The notes under the pieces: generated by a model | What the model was told of the DNA's origin: nothing | The model's database searches: none | What the model saw: only the letters and a program-made list of their open reading frames with translations | Shown: one piece after another, positions 6,852 to 15,653 of the stretch | How the letters are laid out: each line of letters opens with the position of its first letter | Numbering within the stretch: position 1 is the first letter of the stretch | NCBI RefSeq assembly: GCF_015667585.1 | Contig: NZ_JADPEG010000013.1 | Span: 1 to 64,000, forward strand | Source of the DNA: Clostridium sp. D33t1_170424_F3 | Lineage (GTDB): Bacteria; Bacillota; Clostridia; Oscillospirales; Acutalibacteraceae | Direction: 5' to 3' | Length of the DNA stretch: 64,000 bases | Made by a program: the position numbers and the translations under genes

Positions 6852-9800
6852 TGCTCTGGCCGGGTGTACCGACCGCCCAGACTCTGTAATAGCAGTCATT
6901 GTCGATCTTCGCCACAAACTGGGTCTTGAGCACATTGCCGTTGCCCACGGTGAAGCTCGGGGCCGCATTGCTTCCATTAACAACTGTCATCTTGAAGCAG
7001 TACGCGCTGCCTCTCTTCAGGGTGAAGTTCATTGTCGTGTCGGAACGGACAGACTTCTGGCCCATCACGTCCTGTGCCGCGCTGATGACCGGGCTGGTCA
7101 CAGCGACTGCCGTTCCTGCGCCGGAAACATTGCCAGACGGTCTCTTGCTGCCGCTGTTGGATGGCTTGCTGCTGGGCCTGTTGTCAGGTTTCGCAGGTGT
7201 TTCCGGCTTGTTCGCCGGAACCAGACCCGCGCGGGCTTTCTCCACCATTGCATATTGTACGGCGACATCCTTCGGGATGGCTGTCTCGTCATTGCAGGTA
7301 TCCCACGCAAGATTCAATGCCGCGCGGAGGATTGCATAGCTCGCCTCGGTGTAGTCCGCCGGGTCAAGCGCTTCGGATTCCTCCAGCAGGTCTTTCAGTG
7401 CTTCCCGGTCCGGCGTGACGCGCAGGCCGGTCAGGGCATCAAACAATTTATCCGCCATTTCGTCGACTTGCTTCTGGGTCGCGTTGGCATCTGCCAGAAC
7501 GGCTTCCGCCTGCGGGAGAACTTTCTCAAAGGCTTCCTTCTCCGAGCCGTCCAGATATTCATCCAGATCGATTTCCTGCGCCTGCTGTACGAACAGCGCC
7601 AGCGTCTCTGTGTTTGCCTTGAACTCCAGGCGCAGAATCGCTTCGTGCAGGTTCCTTGCCGCCTTCTCGACTTCCGCCTTCAGCGTCTCGCCCTCGTCGT
7701 CAAAGACTTCCTGTGCATAGGCCAATGCTTCCGTATAGCCTTCCTGGCTCTTCGGGGTGAAGTTGTCCAGATCAAGCATGGCCGCGTAGTCAAGCCAGTA
7801 TTTCAGCTCGTCCTTTGTGCCTTCCTCGAAGGAGAGGTAATGCATCGCGTCGAGCAGTTCTTTCCAGGCCTCGTTCACTTCGTCCTGGGTGGATTTATCG
7901 CTTTCAAAGACCTTCTGGGCGTTGTCGCGCGCCGCGATGAACTTTGCACGGACGGACGCGACCAGTTTGTTGAGCTGTTCGTCGGTGACTTCGTTCGCCT
8001 TTTCCAGCAGGGTTTCCAGAATATTTTTATTCACACAGGTAAATACAAAACGCAGGACGGTGTTTTCACCCGGCATGGTGAAGGTGTATGTGCAGCTGTT
8101 GGTCTCAAACGGGATGTCCTCGCCATTCAGCGTTGCGCTTGCAAACGGACCGTCCGTTGGGGTGAAGGTCAGGGTGACTTCCTCATTCTCCTGCGCTTTC
8201 GCCGCATACAGGCCGTTGCCGTCCAGAATGACGTCCCCGGTTCCCTCCGCGGAAAGCGCTGCGTTGGAACCGTACTGCACGTTCAACAGGCAGGATTTTG
8301 CATCTCGCAGCGCCACCTGTACCGTCACGTCGTTGCCCGGCATCAGGAAGCTGTATGTCTCGCCTGCCGCGATTTCCGCTATGTCGATCGCGTTTCCGGC
8401 TGTATCCGTCACGGTGATGGACTCGAGGACCTTGCCCGCCTCCACATTCGCAACGGAAACCGTCACGCGCTCGCCGGCTGTGCCCGCTTCCGCAACGGAA
8501 ACGTCTGCCGCACCGCCGGTCACTTCCGCGTCAATTGCGAATTCCGTTTGAACCTCGTCATAGGAGAGGAATTTGGCGTCTGCCCAGTTGCCGTGGTCGC
8601 CGTTGATGGAGCCGTTCGGGTCCAGCATCAGCTTCAGAGTACGCACGCCGGTCAGGTCCACGCTGACAAACTCGGCGGGCATTCCATAAGTCATGGCGGC
8701 GCTGGTGAAGCGCGGTTCTTCCTCCTGATCGCAGTACACCTTAAAGATCATGGAGTTGAGGTACTCCTTGAGATGGTTTGCGCCGACCCAGCTTTCAAAA
8801 CGGCCGTAGCCCTTGCCGGCGATGTCGTACGTCACCATGCAGTAGGAGTGCATACCGATGCCCTTGCGCTTGCCGTTGATCTCCGGCAGCTCCAGCGCTT
8901 CGCCGTCGGGACCGGTCACCAGCATACCCAAGCCTTCCACGCCGCTGTCCTTGACGGCATGGCCGTAGGTCCCCTGGTTGTCCATACTGGCCCAGTCCAG
9001 ATCGCTCAGGTGAACCGGCGACGTTGTGCTGAAACGGACCTGATAGACAACCTCGGAACCATCCGGGCGCGTTACCGGAATCGTTGTGATGCCGGGCACC
9101 TTCGCCGCGCGGTAAACCCGATAGGAAACCGCGTCGTTCCCGCCCTGTACCGTCACTTCCGGAACGGGGCCGTCCGCCTGAATGGGATACTGGTAGACAT
9201 ATATGCCCGGATCGAACTCCTGTAAGGGTTTTCCATCAATGGCGATGCCGGTGATCGTGCTCGCCGGGTCGATCTCCTTCATGGTCAGAAGTTTTGCATC
9301 CGCCCAGTCGGCGTGATCGCCCTGGTCCGGACCGTTCGTATCCGCCTGCAAATGCAGGATTTTGGTATTTGCGACTGGAATGGAAATCTTCTGCGCTTCG
9401 CGCGCACCCGTCCCGGATGGCTGGCTCTCATAGATCAGCACATCGTCGGAATACACGCGGAAAATAACGTCGCCCATATTGTCCTTGAGCGCGTCGATGC
9501 CCACATAGGCCTCAAAGATTTCATAATCCGTGCCTTCCAGATTGTAATAGACGTCCGCGTTGGCGTGCATACCCAAACCCTTGGGGAAAGTAGTGCGGAC
9601 GCCGTTGACGATCAGTTCCAGCTTCGGGTTCTCGTGGGAGCGGTCCTTCTGGATCGGTCCCCAGGAACTGCTGGAGTTCGGCTCGTAGTCCAGATCGCTC
9701 AGGTAGACAGTCGACGCCGGCTCCACCGGCCGTTTCACCAGCCCGGCCAGCGCGTTCTTTACCAGCTCCGCCGCCTCGTCGAGCTGTGCCTGCGTCACTT

Positions 9801-12246
9801 CCTCCAGACTGGCGAGCAGCTCTTTCGCGGTTGCAACCGCTTTGGCCAAAGGCGCCCAGCTCTCCGGGGTATAGTGGCCTTCCGGCAGGCACTTTGCCTG
9901 GTTGAGCTTCTCGGACAGTACGTTGACGGACCGCAGTCCGTCCTTCGCCTGAATCAGCGCCTCCACAGCTGTCTGTACCTGCGCATCCGTGGGATTGCCC
10001 TCTTCCAGCAGGGCGTTGGCGGCGGCGATCGCATCCGACAGCTTTTGCCAGGTCGCCGCGGTATAATCGGATTCCTTCAGCCCTTCGATGCTTTTCAGGG
10101 TGTTGCGCAGGCGCTCAAGGCCGCCCTTGTAAACGGGCAGTTCCGCGTCGTCCGCCGTCGCCGGGCGCAGACGGACCGCATAGCCGGTGCCATACGCCAT
10201 CGGGCGGTACATTGTCTCCGTACTGTCGATGCGGTAGCTGACACATTCCAGCGGGCTGCTGTTTTTATTGGAGGAGGTTCCGGTCAGTCCCACCGCGTCG
10301 GCGTAGATTTCCGCCACGTAGGTTTGGCCCGGTGTGAGGAAGGAAAGCGGAATCTGCGCTTCCCGGTCGATCGCCGAGACGCTCCCCACAAACCACTCGT
10401 CCAGGCCGCGCGTCTTGCGCGCGAAGGTCGCATACTCGGACATGCCCGCTTCCAGAACTTTTAATGCATCCCAACTGCTGGGCAGATCCTTCCAGAACTG
10501 CTTTTCGTTCTCCGGCAGGCCGCCGATGCTGGATGGATTGCCATACCAGTACAGCGAATGCATATAGGAACGGAACAGCAGGGACGACGCCAGCGCATAG
10601 CCCTTTGTCGCTTTGCCCGGATAACAGAAGGTGTGGTCGGTCGGGCCCTGGACCGCGCGGGTAAACAGGGTGGAAATGTCCTGCGCAATCTGGTCGCCCT
10701 TGATGCCTTCGTCGCCCAGGACGCCCTCGGTGGAAAGCACGTTCGGATAGGTCCGCTCGATGCCGGAGGTGACGTATTCGTCGTGGATCGTCATGACCAG
10801 GTGGTGGCGCGCCGCCGATTCGATCATTTCCTCGTTCCGCTTTTCATACGCCTGTTCGCCCTCATTCATGAAGCCGGGCTTTACACCCGCCGCGCCCCAA
10901 TCCTCAAAGCGCGCGAAAAGCTCGTCCACGGTATAGCGCCCGTATTGATCAAACATGTGGCGGTTGTTGACATACAGGATCATGCCGACGCCCTGCGAAT
11001 TGGCGTATGCGCAGATTTCCCGCATGTTCAGCTTCGGCGCGAATTTGCCGCCGGTCGGCCAGCCGGGAACCGGCTCGCCGGTGATCAGTCCGTACGGCGG
11101 GAACCCCTCACCCGCATCGAAATAGCTGTCCGCGGTAATGAACTGCTTCATCGTCTCCTTGACCGCCGCCAGCTCCTCGGAATCGCCTTCCTCCGGCTCC
11201 AGCTTTGACGGGTCAAGACGCGGGTCGCAGCGGTCGTCCAGCTCCGGGCCGTACCAGCCGTAATCCAGCAGCACATATTCAAAATGTTCCGCCTTGGCGG
11301 TATCAATCCAGTTCTTCAGGTTCTCCGTCGTCTCGCTGCCCGCGCCCAGCATCAGGTTGCGCCCGGGTTTGACCCATTCGGAGAATTTGTACATGTCCTC
11401 ATCCGCCGGTTCGTTCAGGTTGAGGATGATGTCCTCGTTCTCCGGCAGGCGGGCCAGCTCTTCCGCAACGACAAACACGCGCCATGGGCTGCTCTTCTGC
11501 ACATTGGCCGCCACGCTGACGCTTCCTCCGTCATACATGGCGCGCAGTGTGCGGTCCGCGCTCTTTGTCATATACATCACAGCATAGTCGTCCAGGTTCG
11601 CCTCGCAGATGGAGACCACCGCGCCATGCTCGTATTCGACCGTCATCGGACGGCAATAGTGCCTGCCCGCGAAGCTTTCGACCGGGACGGTCTGCGGAAC
11701 CGTCTGGTTGCGGTCCTCATGAATCTGCGCCACCGCGCCGGACGGGAACGCAAACTGCGTGTATTCGCCCGTGATGCGGTACTCCTTCTCCTGCTCCGGC
11801 AGAATATAGCGGAGCGCCGCGCCGGTATCGTAGGCGCGCAGCTCCACGGTGACCGTCTTCCCCTCTGCATTGGAGAGCGTCACCGCCGTCTGATTGTAGC
11901 GGTCCTCGATCACCGCCTTGTCGCCCACCACGGTATTCCATGTAGAATCCCCGCTGGAGGTCTCACTGGAAACAACCGACAAATTGTTCTGGAAGCTGCC
12001 TACCGTGGTTTCCAGGCCCAGGGGCGCCTCTTCCAGCAGTGCGGTCCCGTCCAGAACCACATTATAATAGGGTGTTCCCTCGTCCACCCAGAAGCTGATC
12101 TGCAAATCCGCCCCTGGCGCCTCTGTCACAAAGGCGCCGGCAGGCGCCCCGCCCGCCGGTTCCGCCGCTCCTGCCGCCGGGGTCAGCCCGAGGCCTGTCC
12201 CTGCCAGCGTCAAAGAGAGCAGCAATGATAAAAGTCGCTTTTTCAT
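6787..12246 (-). CDS. Secreted multidomain GH97-type glycoside hydrolase
   Basis: An 1819-residue secreted enzyme. The signal peptide spans about 1-27. A GH97 N-terminal beta domain (40-280) leads into the (beta/alpha)8 barrel (285-600), with LLDYGWYG near 325, HDEYVTSGIERTYPN near 487 and LSTEGVLGDEG near 508. GH97 enzymes are alpha-glucosidases or alpha-galactosidases. The retaining-type Asp is not seen (VKPGFMNEGEQ instead), so an inverting mode is more likely. Then come FIVAR helices (690-840), an NPCBM domain (847-998), a linking beta domain, a second NPCBM (1078-1228), repeat-type beta domains, a FIVAR cluster (1403-1675), a Pro/Ser/Lys linker and the shared C-terminal domain (1728-1819). 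Start 12246 has AGGAGG seven bases upstream. Confidence 0.88.
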   Translation of the reverse strand: MKKRLLSLLLSLTLAGTGLGLTPAAGAAEPAGGAPAGAFVTEAPGADLQISFWVDEGTPYYNVVLDGTALLEEAPLGLETTVGSFQNNLSVVSSETSSGDSTWNTVVGDKAVIEDRYNQTAVTLSNAEGKTVTVELRAYDTGAALRYILPEQEKEYRITGEYTQFAFPSGAVAQIHEDRNQTVPQTVPVESFAGRHYCRPMTVEYEHGAVVSICEANLDDYAVMYMTKSADRTLRAMYDGGSVSVAANVQKSSPWRVFVVAEELARLPENEDIILNLNEPADEDMYKFSEWVKPGRNLMLGAGSETTENLKNWIDTAKAEHFEYVLLDYGWYGPELDDRCDPRLDPSKLEPEEGDSEELAAVKETMKQFITADSYFDAGEGFPPYGLITGEPVPGWPTGGKFAPKLNMREICAYANSQGVGMILYVNNRHMFDQYGRYTVDELFARFEDWGAAGVKPGFMNEGEQAYEKRNEEMIESAARHHLVMTIHDEYVTSGIERTYPNVLSTEGVLGDEGIKGDQIAQDISTLFTRAVQGPTDHTFCYPGKATKGYALASSLLFRSYMHSLYWYGNPSSIGGLPENEKQFWKDLPSSWDALKVLEAGMSEYATFARKTRGLDEWFVGSVSAIDREAQIPLSFLTPGQTYVAEIYADAVGLTGTSSNKNSSPLECVSYRIDSTETMYRPMAYGTGYAVRLRPATADDAELPVYKGGLERLRNTLKSIEGLKESDYTAATWQKLSDAIAAANALLEEGNPTDAQVQTAVEALIQAKDGLRSVNVLSEKLNQAKCLPEGHYTPESWAPLAKAVATAKELLASLEEVTQAQLDEAAELVKNALAGLVKRPVEPASTVYLSDLDYEPNSSSSWGPIQKDRSHENPKLELIVNGVRTTFPKGLGMHANADVYYNLEGTDYEIFEAYVGIDALKDNMGDVIFRVYSDDVLIYESQPSGTGAREAQKISIPVANTKILHLQADTNGPDQGDHADWADAKLLTMKEIDPASTITGIAIDGKPLQEFDPGIYVYQYPIQADGPVPEVTVQGGNDAVSYRVYRAAKVPGITTIPVTRPDGSEVVYQVRFSTTSPVHLSDLDWASMDNQGTYGHAVKDSGVEGLGMLVTGPDGEALELPEINGKRKGIGMHSYCMVTYDIAGKGYGRFESWVGANHLKEYLNSMIFKVYCDQEEEPRFTSAAMTYGMPAEFVSVDLTGVRTLKLMLDPNGSINGDHGNWADAKFLSYDEVQTEFAIDAEVTGGAADVSVAEAGTAGERVTVSVANVEAGKVLESITVTDTAGNAIDIAEIAAGETYSFLMPGNDVTVQVALRDAKSCLLNVQYGSNAALSAEGTGDVILDGNGLYAAKAQENEEVTLTFTPTDGPFASATLNGEDIPFETNSCTYTFTMPGENTVLRFVFTCVNKNILETLLEKANEVTDEQLNKLVASVRAKFIAARDNAQKVFESDKSTQDEVNEAWKELLDAMHYLSFEEGTKDELKYWLDYAAMLDLDNFTPKSQEGYTEALAYAQEVFDDEGETLKAEVEKAARNLHEAILRLEFKANTETLALFVQQAQEIDLDEYLDGSEKEAFEKVLPQAEAVLADANATQKQVDEMADKLFDALTGLRVTPDREALKDLLEESEALDPADYTEASYAILRAALNLAWDTCNDETAIPKDVAVQYAMVEKARAGLVPANKPETPAKPDNRPSSKPSNSGSKRPSGNVSGAGTAVAVTSPVISAAQDVMGQKSVRSDTTMNFTLKRGSAYCFKMTVVNGSNAAPSFTVGNGNVLKTQFVAKIDNDCYYRVWAVGTPGQSTGVYTTMSNEEPQQHCVITIA

Positions 12247-12441
12247 TTTGATCCTCCTGTTCAATACAACCTGCGTTTTTCTGATTTTTCTCCCCGATCC
12301 TCCTTCTCCTGTTTTTAAGCATACAGTAGCATATCAACTAATTAAAATCCACTATCATATAGAATTACAGACAAAAATGCATATAGATTTAGAAGATAAA
12401 TTATAAAAACGACTGTGTTTTTCCGTTTTTTGCGTACTTTT

Positions 12442-12527
12442 CAGTTCCCCCAGCGGGAAAAGATTTACTTGTTACGTTTAAAAGTGAAAAATCGGACGAT
12501 TTTTTTACTGTAATAAAAACAGGAATG
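12442..12527. repeat. Left imperfect direct repeat bracketing the acetyltransferase
   Basis: About 86 bp sharing roughly 70-75% identity by eye with 13336-13418, both in the same orientation. Shared blocks are CAGTTC, AGATTT, TTGTTACGT and TGTAATAAAAA, ending in GAATG. See the matching right copy. Confidence 0.6.
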
Positions 12528-12618
12528 CGGTATTATTAGAGTGATATAAAAATGATGCCCGCAAGAGATCATCGACATTTTATAGCAAAGTGATAAATTG
12601 AAATCGGTGGAGGATATG

Positions 12619-13176
12619 ATGACAGAATTATTTGGTGTATTTCCATATTTGGAAAACGAAAAAATTATTATAAGAAAAATGGAATTAAATGACGTTGCAG
12701 CGTTGTCAGAGATAAGCAACAATGATAATATTTATAAGTATATACCGCCGTTTTTATATAAGAAAAGTAACAAAGCATTAGAGACTGCCATCAAAAATCT
12801 TGGTGGAAAAGATTTTGAAAAGAAAAAGTATATCATTGCAGGAGTTTATTTAAAAGATAGTCCTAACAGGCTTGTAGGTTTAGCAGAAATGTTTGACTAC
12901 AAAAAGAGAGAAAATAAAATAACAGTAGGGTATCGTCTGAATGAGGACTACTGGAATAAGAAAATTGCAACAGACGTTTTGAAATTGATGGTTAAATATT
13001 TAGTAAATGAAGTTAATATTTCAACACTTCAAGCATTTGTTATGCCAGAAAATTTATATTCATCAAAAGTGCTATTAAGTAACGGCTTTGTAAAAGAGGA
13101 ATTTACTGTACAAGAAAAAAATTGGGGCGGTCAAGAAATTGTAACTGTTGATGTATATACATACAAAAAGCATTAG
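12619..13176 (+). CDS. GNAT-family N-acetyltransferase (RimJ/RimL type), AT-rich
   Basis: A 185-residue cytosolic acetyltransferase. It has the order of the RimL/SpeG-like GNAT group: RKMELNDVAALSEI near residue 22, a middle beta-strand region NRLVGLAEMF, then GYRLNEDYWNKKIATDVLKL. In the last segment the acetyl-CoA loop is altered (NKKIAT in place of the common Q/RxxGxG/A). The C-terminal NLYSSKVLLSNGFVKE matches the N.AS...LeK.GF pattern. The substrate is unknown. The start at 12619 has GGAGG five bases upstream. Codon use is very AT-rich compared with its neighbours, and the gene sits between two direct repeats, so recent acquisition is likely. Confidence 0.8.
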   Translation: MTELFGVFPYLENEKIIIRKMELNDVAALSEISNNDNIYKYIPPFLYKKSNKALETAIKNLGGKDFEKKKYIIAGVYLKDSPNRLVGLAEMFDYKKRENKITVGYRLNEDYWNKKIATDVLKLMVKYLVNEVNISTLQAFVMPENLYSSKVLLSNGFVKEEFTVQEKNWGGQEIVTVDVYTYKKH

Positions 13177-13335
13177 ATACATTTCCGTTTGCCAGGAAGT
13201 TTGTGCGCATATAACGCAATGGAAAGCAGCAGAAGCAACAGCCCTTGTCAACGATAGAGTAAACGGTTTCGCTGTCATTGACAAACCTGGCTGCCTCAAA
13301 AAATAGCTGTGTCATTCCGGTTTCTGAGTGCGTTC

Positions 13336-13418
13336 CAGTTCATCCGGCAGAAACAGATTTTTTGTTACGTCCAGAGGTGGAAAATCCAACAATTTTCTTG
13401 ATGTAATAAAAAAGAATG
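13336..13418. repeat. Right imperfect direct repeat bracketing the acetyltransferase
   Basis: About 83 bp matching 12442-12527. The two copies enclose the AT-rich acetyltransferase gene, about 800 bp apart. The 160 bp before it (13177-13335) holds no gene I can support. Confidence 0.6.
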
Positions 13419-13441
13419 GAGCCCGCCAACTGGCGGACTCC
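13404..13441 (-). terminator. Terminator of the DUF4397 gene
   Basis: A 10-bp stem (13418-13427 with 13432-13441) is followed on the minus strand by a T-rich run. It lies about 40 bp after the stop of the DUF4397 gene. Confidence 0.75.
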
Positions 13442-13482
13442 AAAGGAAAAGAAGGAGGGATCAGAAATTTTTTTTAACCGGA

Positions 13483-14463
13483 TCAGCTGTCTTCAACCAC
13501 CATTGTCTGGATCGCATCCGAGGTATTCCCGCGGCTGAGAATGAAGAGCGTATACATATTGTTCGGTTTGACGTCAACAAAGACGGATACCAGCGCTTCC
13601 GGCAGATCGAAGTCGGTCACGCCGGAGCCCACCGTCTCGATGTCCTGATAGCGCGGCATGGGACGCAGATTTGTTTCCGCCAGATAGAACATATACTCTC
13701 CCGGGCGGATGCGCTTGAAGGTTGTGACCTCCTTGTAGCGCACATCGCTGTACACCACGCGGCCGTCCTCCAGGATTACGTCGATCGGGTTGCTGTAGTA
13801 CGCCAGGTTGCAGGCGCGGAAGCAGGACATGTTCCGCGGGCGGGTGCAGGGCTCGTCAGAAATCTGCATCAGGTCAAGGCCGCTGGCCGTATTGATAATC
13901 GCGATGGTCACGGTATCGCCCGCGCGGAACGGCATGGATTTCTGGATGTACACATATCCGTTCGTACCGGTCACCGTTACCGTCTGGAATCCGTCGGAAA
14001 CCCTTCCATAGGGGGTCAGGCTTGCAAAGCCCAGGCCGTTTACGATAAAACGGCGGTTGATAAACACACGGAACGGTTGATAGCCGAACGCCGCGTTCAA
14101 AAAGCGCACCTTACCAAACCGGGATTCCGTATTGCAGAAGAAGCACGGCGGGTTGGGAAGCGGCAGGATCGGGATTGTTTGTCCGGGACGGCCCGGATAG
14201 ACAGGGCCTCCCTCGCCCGGATTGGGCAGCGGGATCATCGGCAGATTGCTGCCGGAGCCTCCCACGGAACCTCCTTCACCCGGGTTAGGCAACGGGATCA
14301 CCGGGATATTGTTTTCAGGAATAATAGGGCCGCCTTCGCCCGGATTGGGCAGAGGAATGGACGGAGCGCTGCCGCCGCCGGCGACCGGACCGCCTTCACC
14401 CGGGTTGGGCAACGGCGTTGTCGCGAACCCTCTGGTAATTCTATCATCAGATGAAGCCATCAT
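13483..14463 (-). CDS. DUF4397-type protein with PLPNPGEGG repeats
   Basis: A 326-residue protein. An N-terminal region of about 110 residues contains the decapeptide-like unit PLPNPGEGG four times, each separated by 12-16 residues, plus a fifth degenerate PLPNPP. A double-Cys FFCN and a beta-rich part follow. That part has the features of DUF4397 domains (VRFLNAAFGYQPFRVFINR, then repeated strand patterns and YTLFILS near the end). DUF4397 proteins are usually surface or spore-surface associated in Clostridia. No signal peptide is seen here, which would fit a spore-coat type protein; that is inference. The start at 14463 has AAAGGAG upstream, whereas the earlier ATG overlaps that site. Confidence 0.75.
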   Translation of the reverse strand: MMASSDDRITRGFATTPLPNPGEGGPVAGGGSAPSIPLPNPGEGGPIIPENNIPVIPLPNPGEGGSVGGSGSNLPMIPLPNPGEGGPVYPGRPGQTIPILPLPNPPCFFCNTESRFGKVRFLNAAFGYQPFRVFINRRFIVNGLGFASLTPYGRVSDGFQTVTVTGTNGYVYIQKSMPFRAGDTVTIAIINTASGLDLMQISDEPCTRPRNMSCFRACNLAYYSNPIDVILEDGRVVYSDVRYKEVTTFKRIRPGEYMFYLAETNLRPMPRYQDIETVGSGVTDFDLPEALVSVFVDVKPNNMYTLFILSRGNTSDAIQTMVVEDS

Positions 14464-14584
14464 GTTCATCTCCTTTCTCTTTTGTTTCAATATATGAAAC
14501 ACCGTATTTTCTTGTGATAAGAACATCCGCCGCCCGGACATAAAAAGAGGCCGGAAGAAGCTGTTTCACCATCGGAAGGATGCA

Positions 14585-14632
14585 TAAAAAACCCGCAAAA
14601 CAGACGAATCCCCCGCCTTTGGCGGGGGATTC
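14585..14632 (-). terminator. Terminator of the methyltransferase gene
   Basis: A 12-bp perfect stem (14606-14617 with 14621-14632) with a 3-nt loop. On the minus strand it is followed after a short interval by runs of T. Confidence 0.65.
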
Positions 14633-14713
14633 ACTCTTATCTCTGTGATGTTTTATGCAACATGTATCCTGTCAAACAGCCGCTTCCGGCCTCTCCTGAT
14701 TAAATACAGGCGT

Positions 14714-15511
14714 TCATATTTCGGACTCTTTTACCTGCAATACCGTTATCGCCGCGTAGTGCAGCACTTCAAACTGCTCCGGCGCGATTTTTTCCAGCAG
14801 CGTCCTGTGCTCGCGCTCAAACGCGCGCACCTGTTCCTCCGGCAGGGAGGCCCCGACGCCGCGGCAGGCCTTCATCCGCCCGTTCCAGCTTTCCCGCGTA
14901 AAAGGCACCCGCAGATCAAACACAACGGAATCCTGCACGGTAAACCAGTTCTCCGCGATGGGCGGAATCGCGATCGGATGGCGGGTCTCCCCCTTGCCGG
15001 ACCACTGCGGACTATACTGTAAAACCAGCGCCTCGCTGGCCCCTGCAACGGGATCTTCCTCCGGCAGCCACGCCATATACAGCACCGCCAGCTTGCCGCC
15101 CGGCTTCAGCATCTTCGCCAGTTTGGGCAGCAGGACCGCATGGTCAAAATAGAAGAAGCACTGGCAGGCGGTCACGACGTCAAAGGTATGGTCCGGAAAA
15201 TCCACCGCCTCCGCCGGTGCAGCAAAAAACGCAATGTCCATATCCTGCTCCGCGGCAAGGCGCTTCGCCTGCTCAATCTGCTCCGGGGCGATGTCCGTTC
15301 CCGTAAACTTTGCGCCGTACCGGTACAGGTTGCGCGGCAGCACGCCTGTTCCGGTCCCCAGATCCAGGACGGTCTGCCCCTCTGTACACAGGCCCAAAGC
15401 AAGGATTTTCTGATAAAATTCCTCCGGATAGATGTCCCGGTAACGCGCGTAATCAGAGGAGGTTTTTCCCCAGTCAAACGCGCGGCCGGAATCAATTCGA
15501 TCATTTCTCAT
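14714..15511 (-). CDS. Class I SAM-dependent methyltransferase
   Basis: A 265-residue cytosolic methyltransferase. Motif I is VLDLGTGTGVLPRNL near residue 48, the acidic motif is GTDIAP near 70, and CQCFFYFDHAVLLPKLAKMLKPGGKLAVLYMAWL holds motifs IV-VI near 112-145. This is the UbiE/COQ5-like Methyltransf_11 pattern. The C-terminal half is a family-variable substrate region, so the acceptor cannot be named. Start 15511 has GGAGG; the open frame begins 21 codons further upstream inside the inverted-repeat element. It is separated from the VWA gene only by the possible MITE. Confidence 0.85.
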   Translation of the reverse strand: MRNDRIDSGRAFDWGKTSSDYARYRDIYPEEFYQKILALGLCTEGQTVLDLGTGTGVLPRNLYRYGAKFTGTDIAPEQIEQAKRLAAEQDMDIAFFAAPAEAVDFPDHTFDVVTACQCFFYFDHAVLLPKLAKMLKPGGKLAVLYMAWLPEEDPVAGASEALVLQYSPQWSGKGETRHPIAIPPIAENWFTVQDSVVFDLRVPFTRESWNGRMKACRGVGASLPEEQVRAFEREHRTLLEKIAPEQFEVLHYAAITVLQVKESEI

Positions 15512-15528
15512 TCTGTTTCCTCCCGTAT

Positions 15529-15649
15529 GAAAAGGGGCTGTCTCACTATACAAAACCCACCGGACCGGCTGCATTTGCCGACCCCCGCCAAAAGCAGGGA
15601 ACTGCTTTTATTCTGCCGGTCTTTCCACTTTGTGATACAGCCCCTTTAT
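15529..15649. mobile_element. Possible MITE with 16-bp terminal inverted repeats
   Basis: A segment of about 117-120 bp has ends that are inverted copies differing at one base: 15531-15546, AAAGGGGCTGTCTCAC, against 15632-15647, whose complement reads AAAGGGGCTGTATCAC. GGGGCTGT(C)TCA ends resemble those of IS1182/IS5-type elements. There is no transposase. It sits 6 bp after the VWA gene stop and 20 bp before the methyltransferase start, where it could also act as a terminator. Confidence 0.5.
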
Positions 15650-15653
15650 CATG

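Noticed and set aside
6715-9225. Open frame of 836 codons antisense to the GH97 gene
   Set aside because: Shadow of the minus-strand gene; it begins inside the 82-bp repeats and has no ribosome-binding site.
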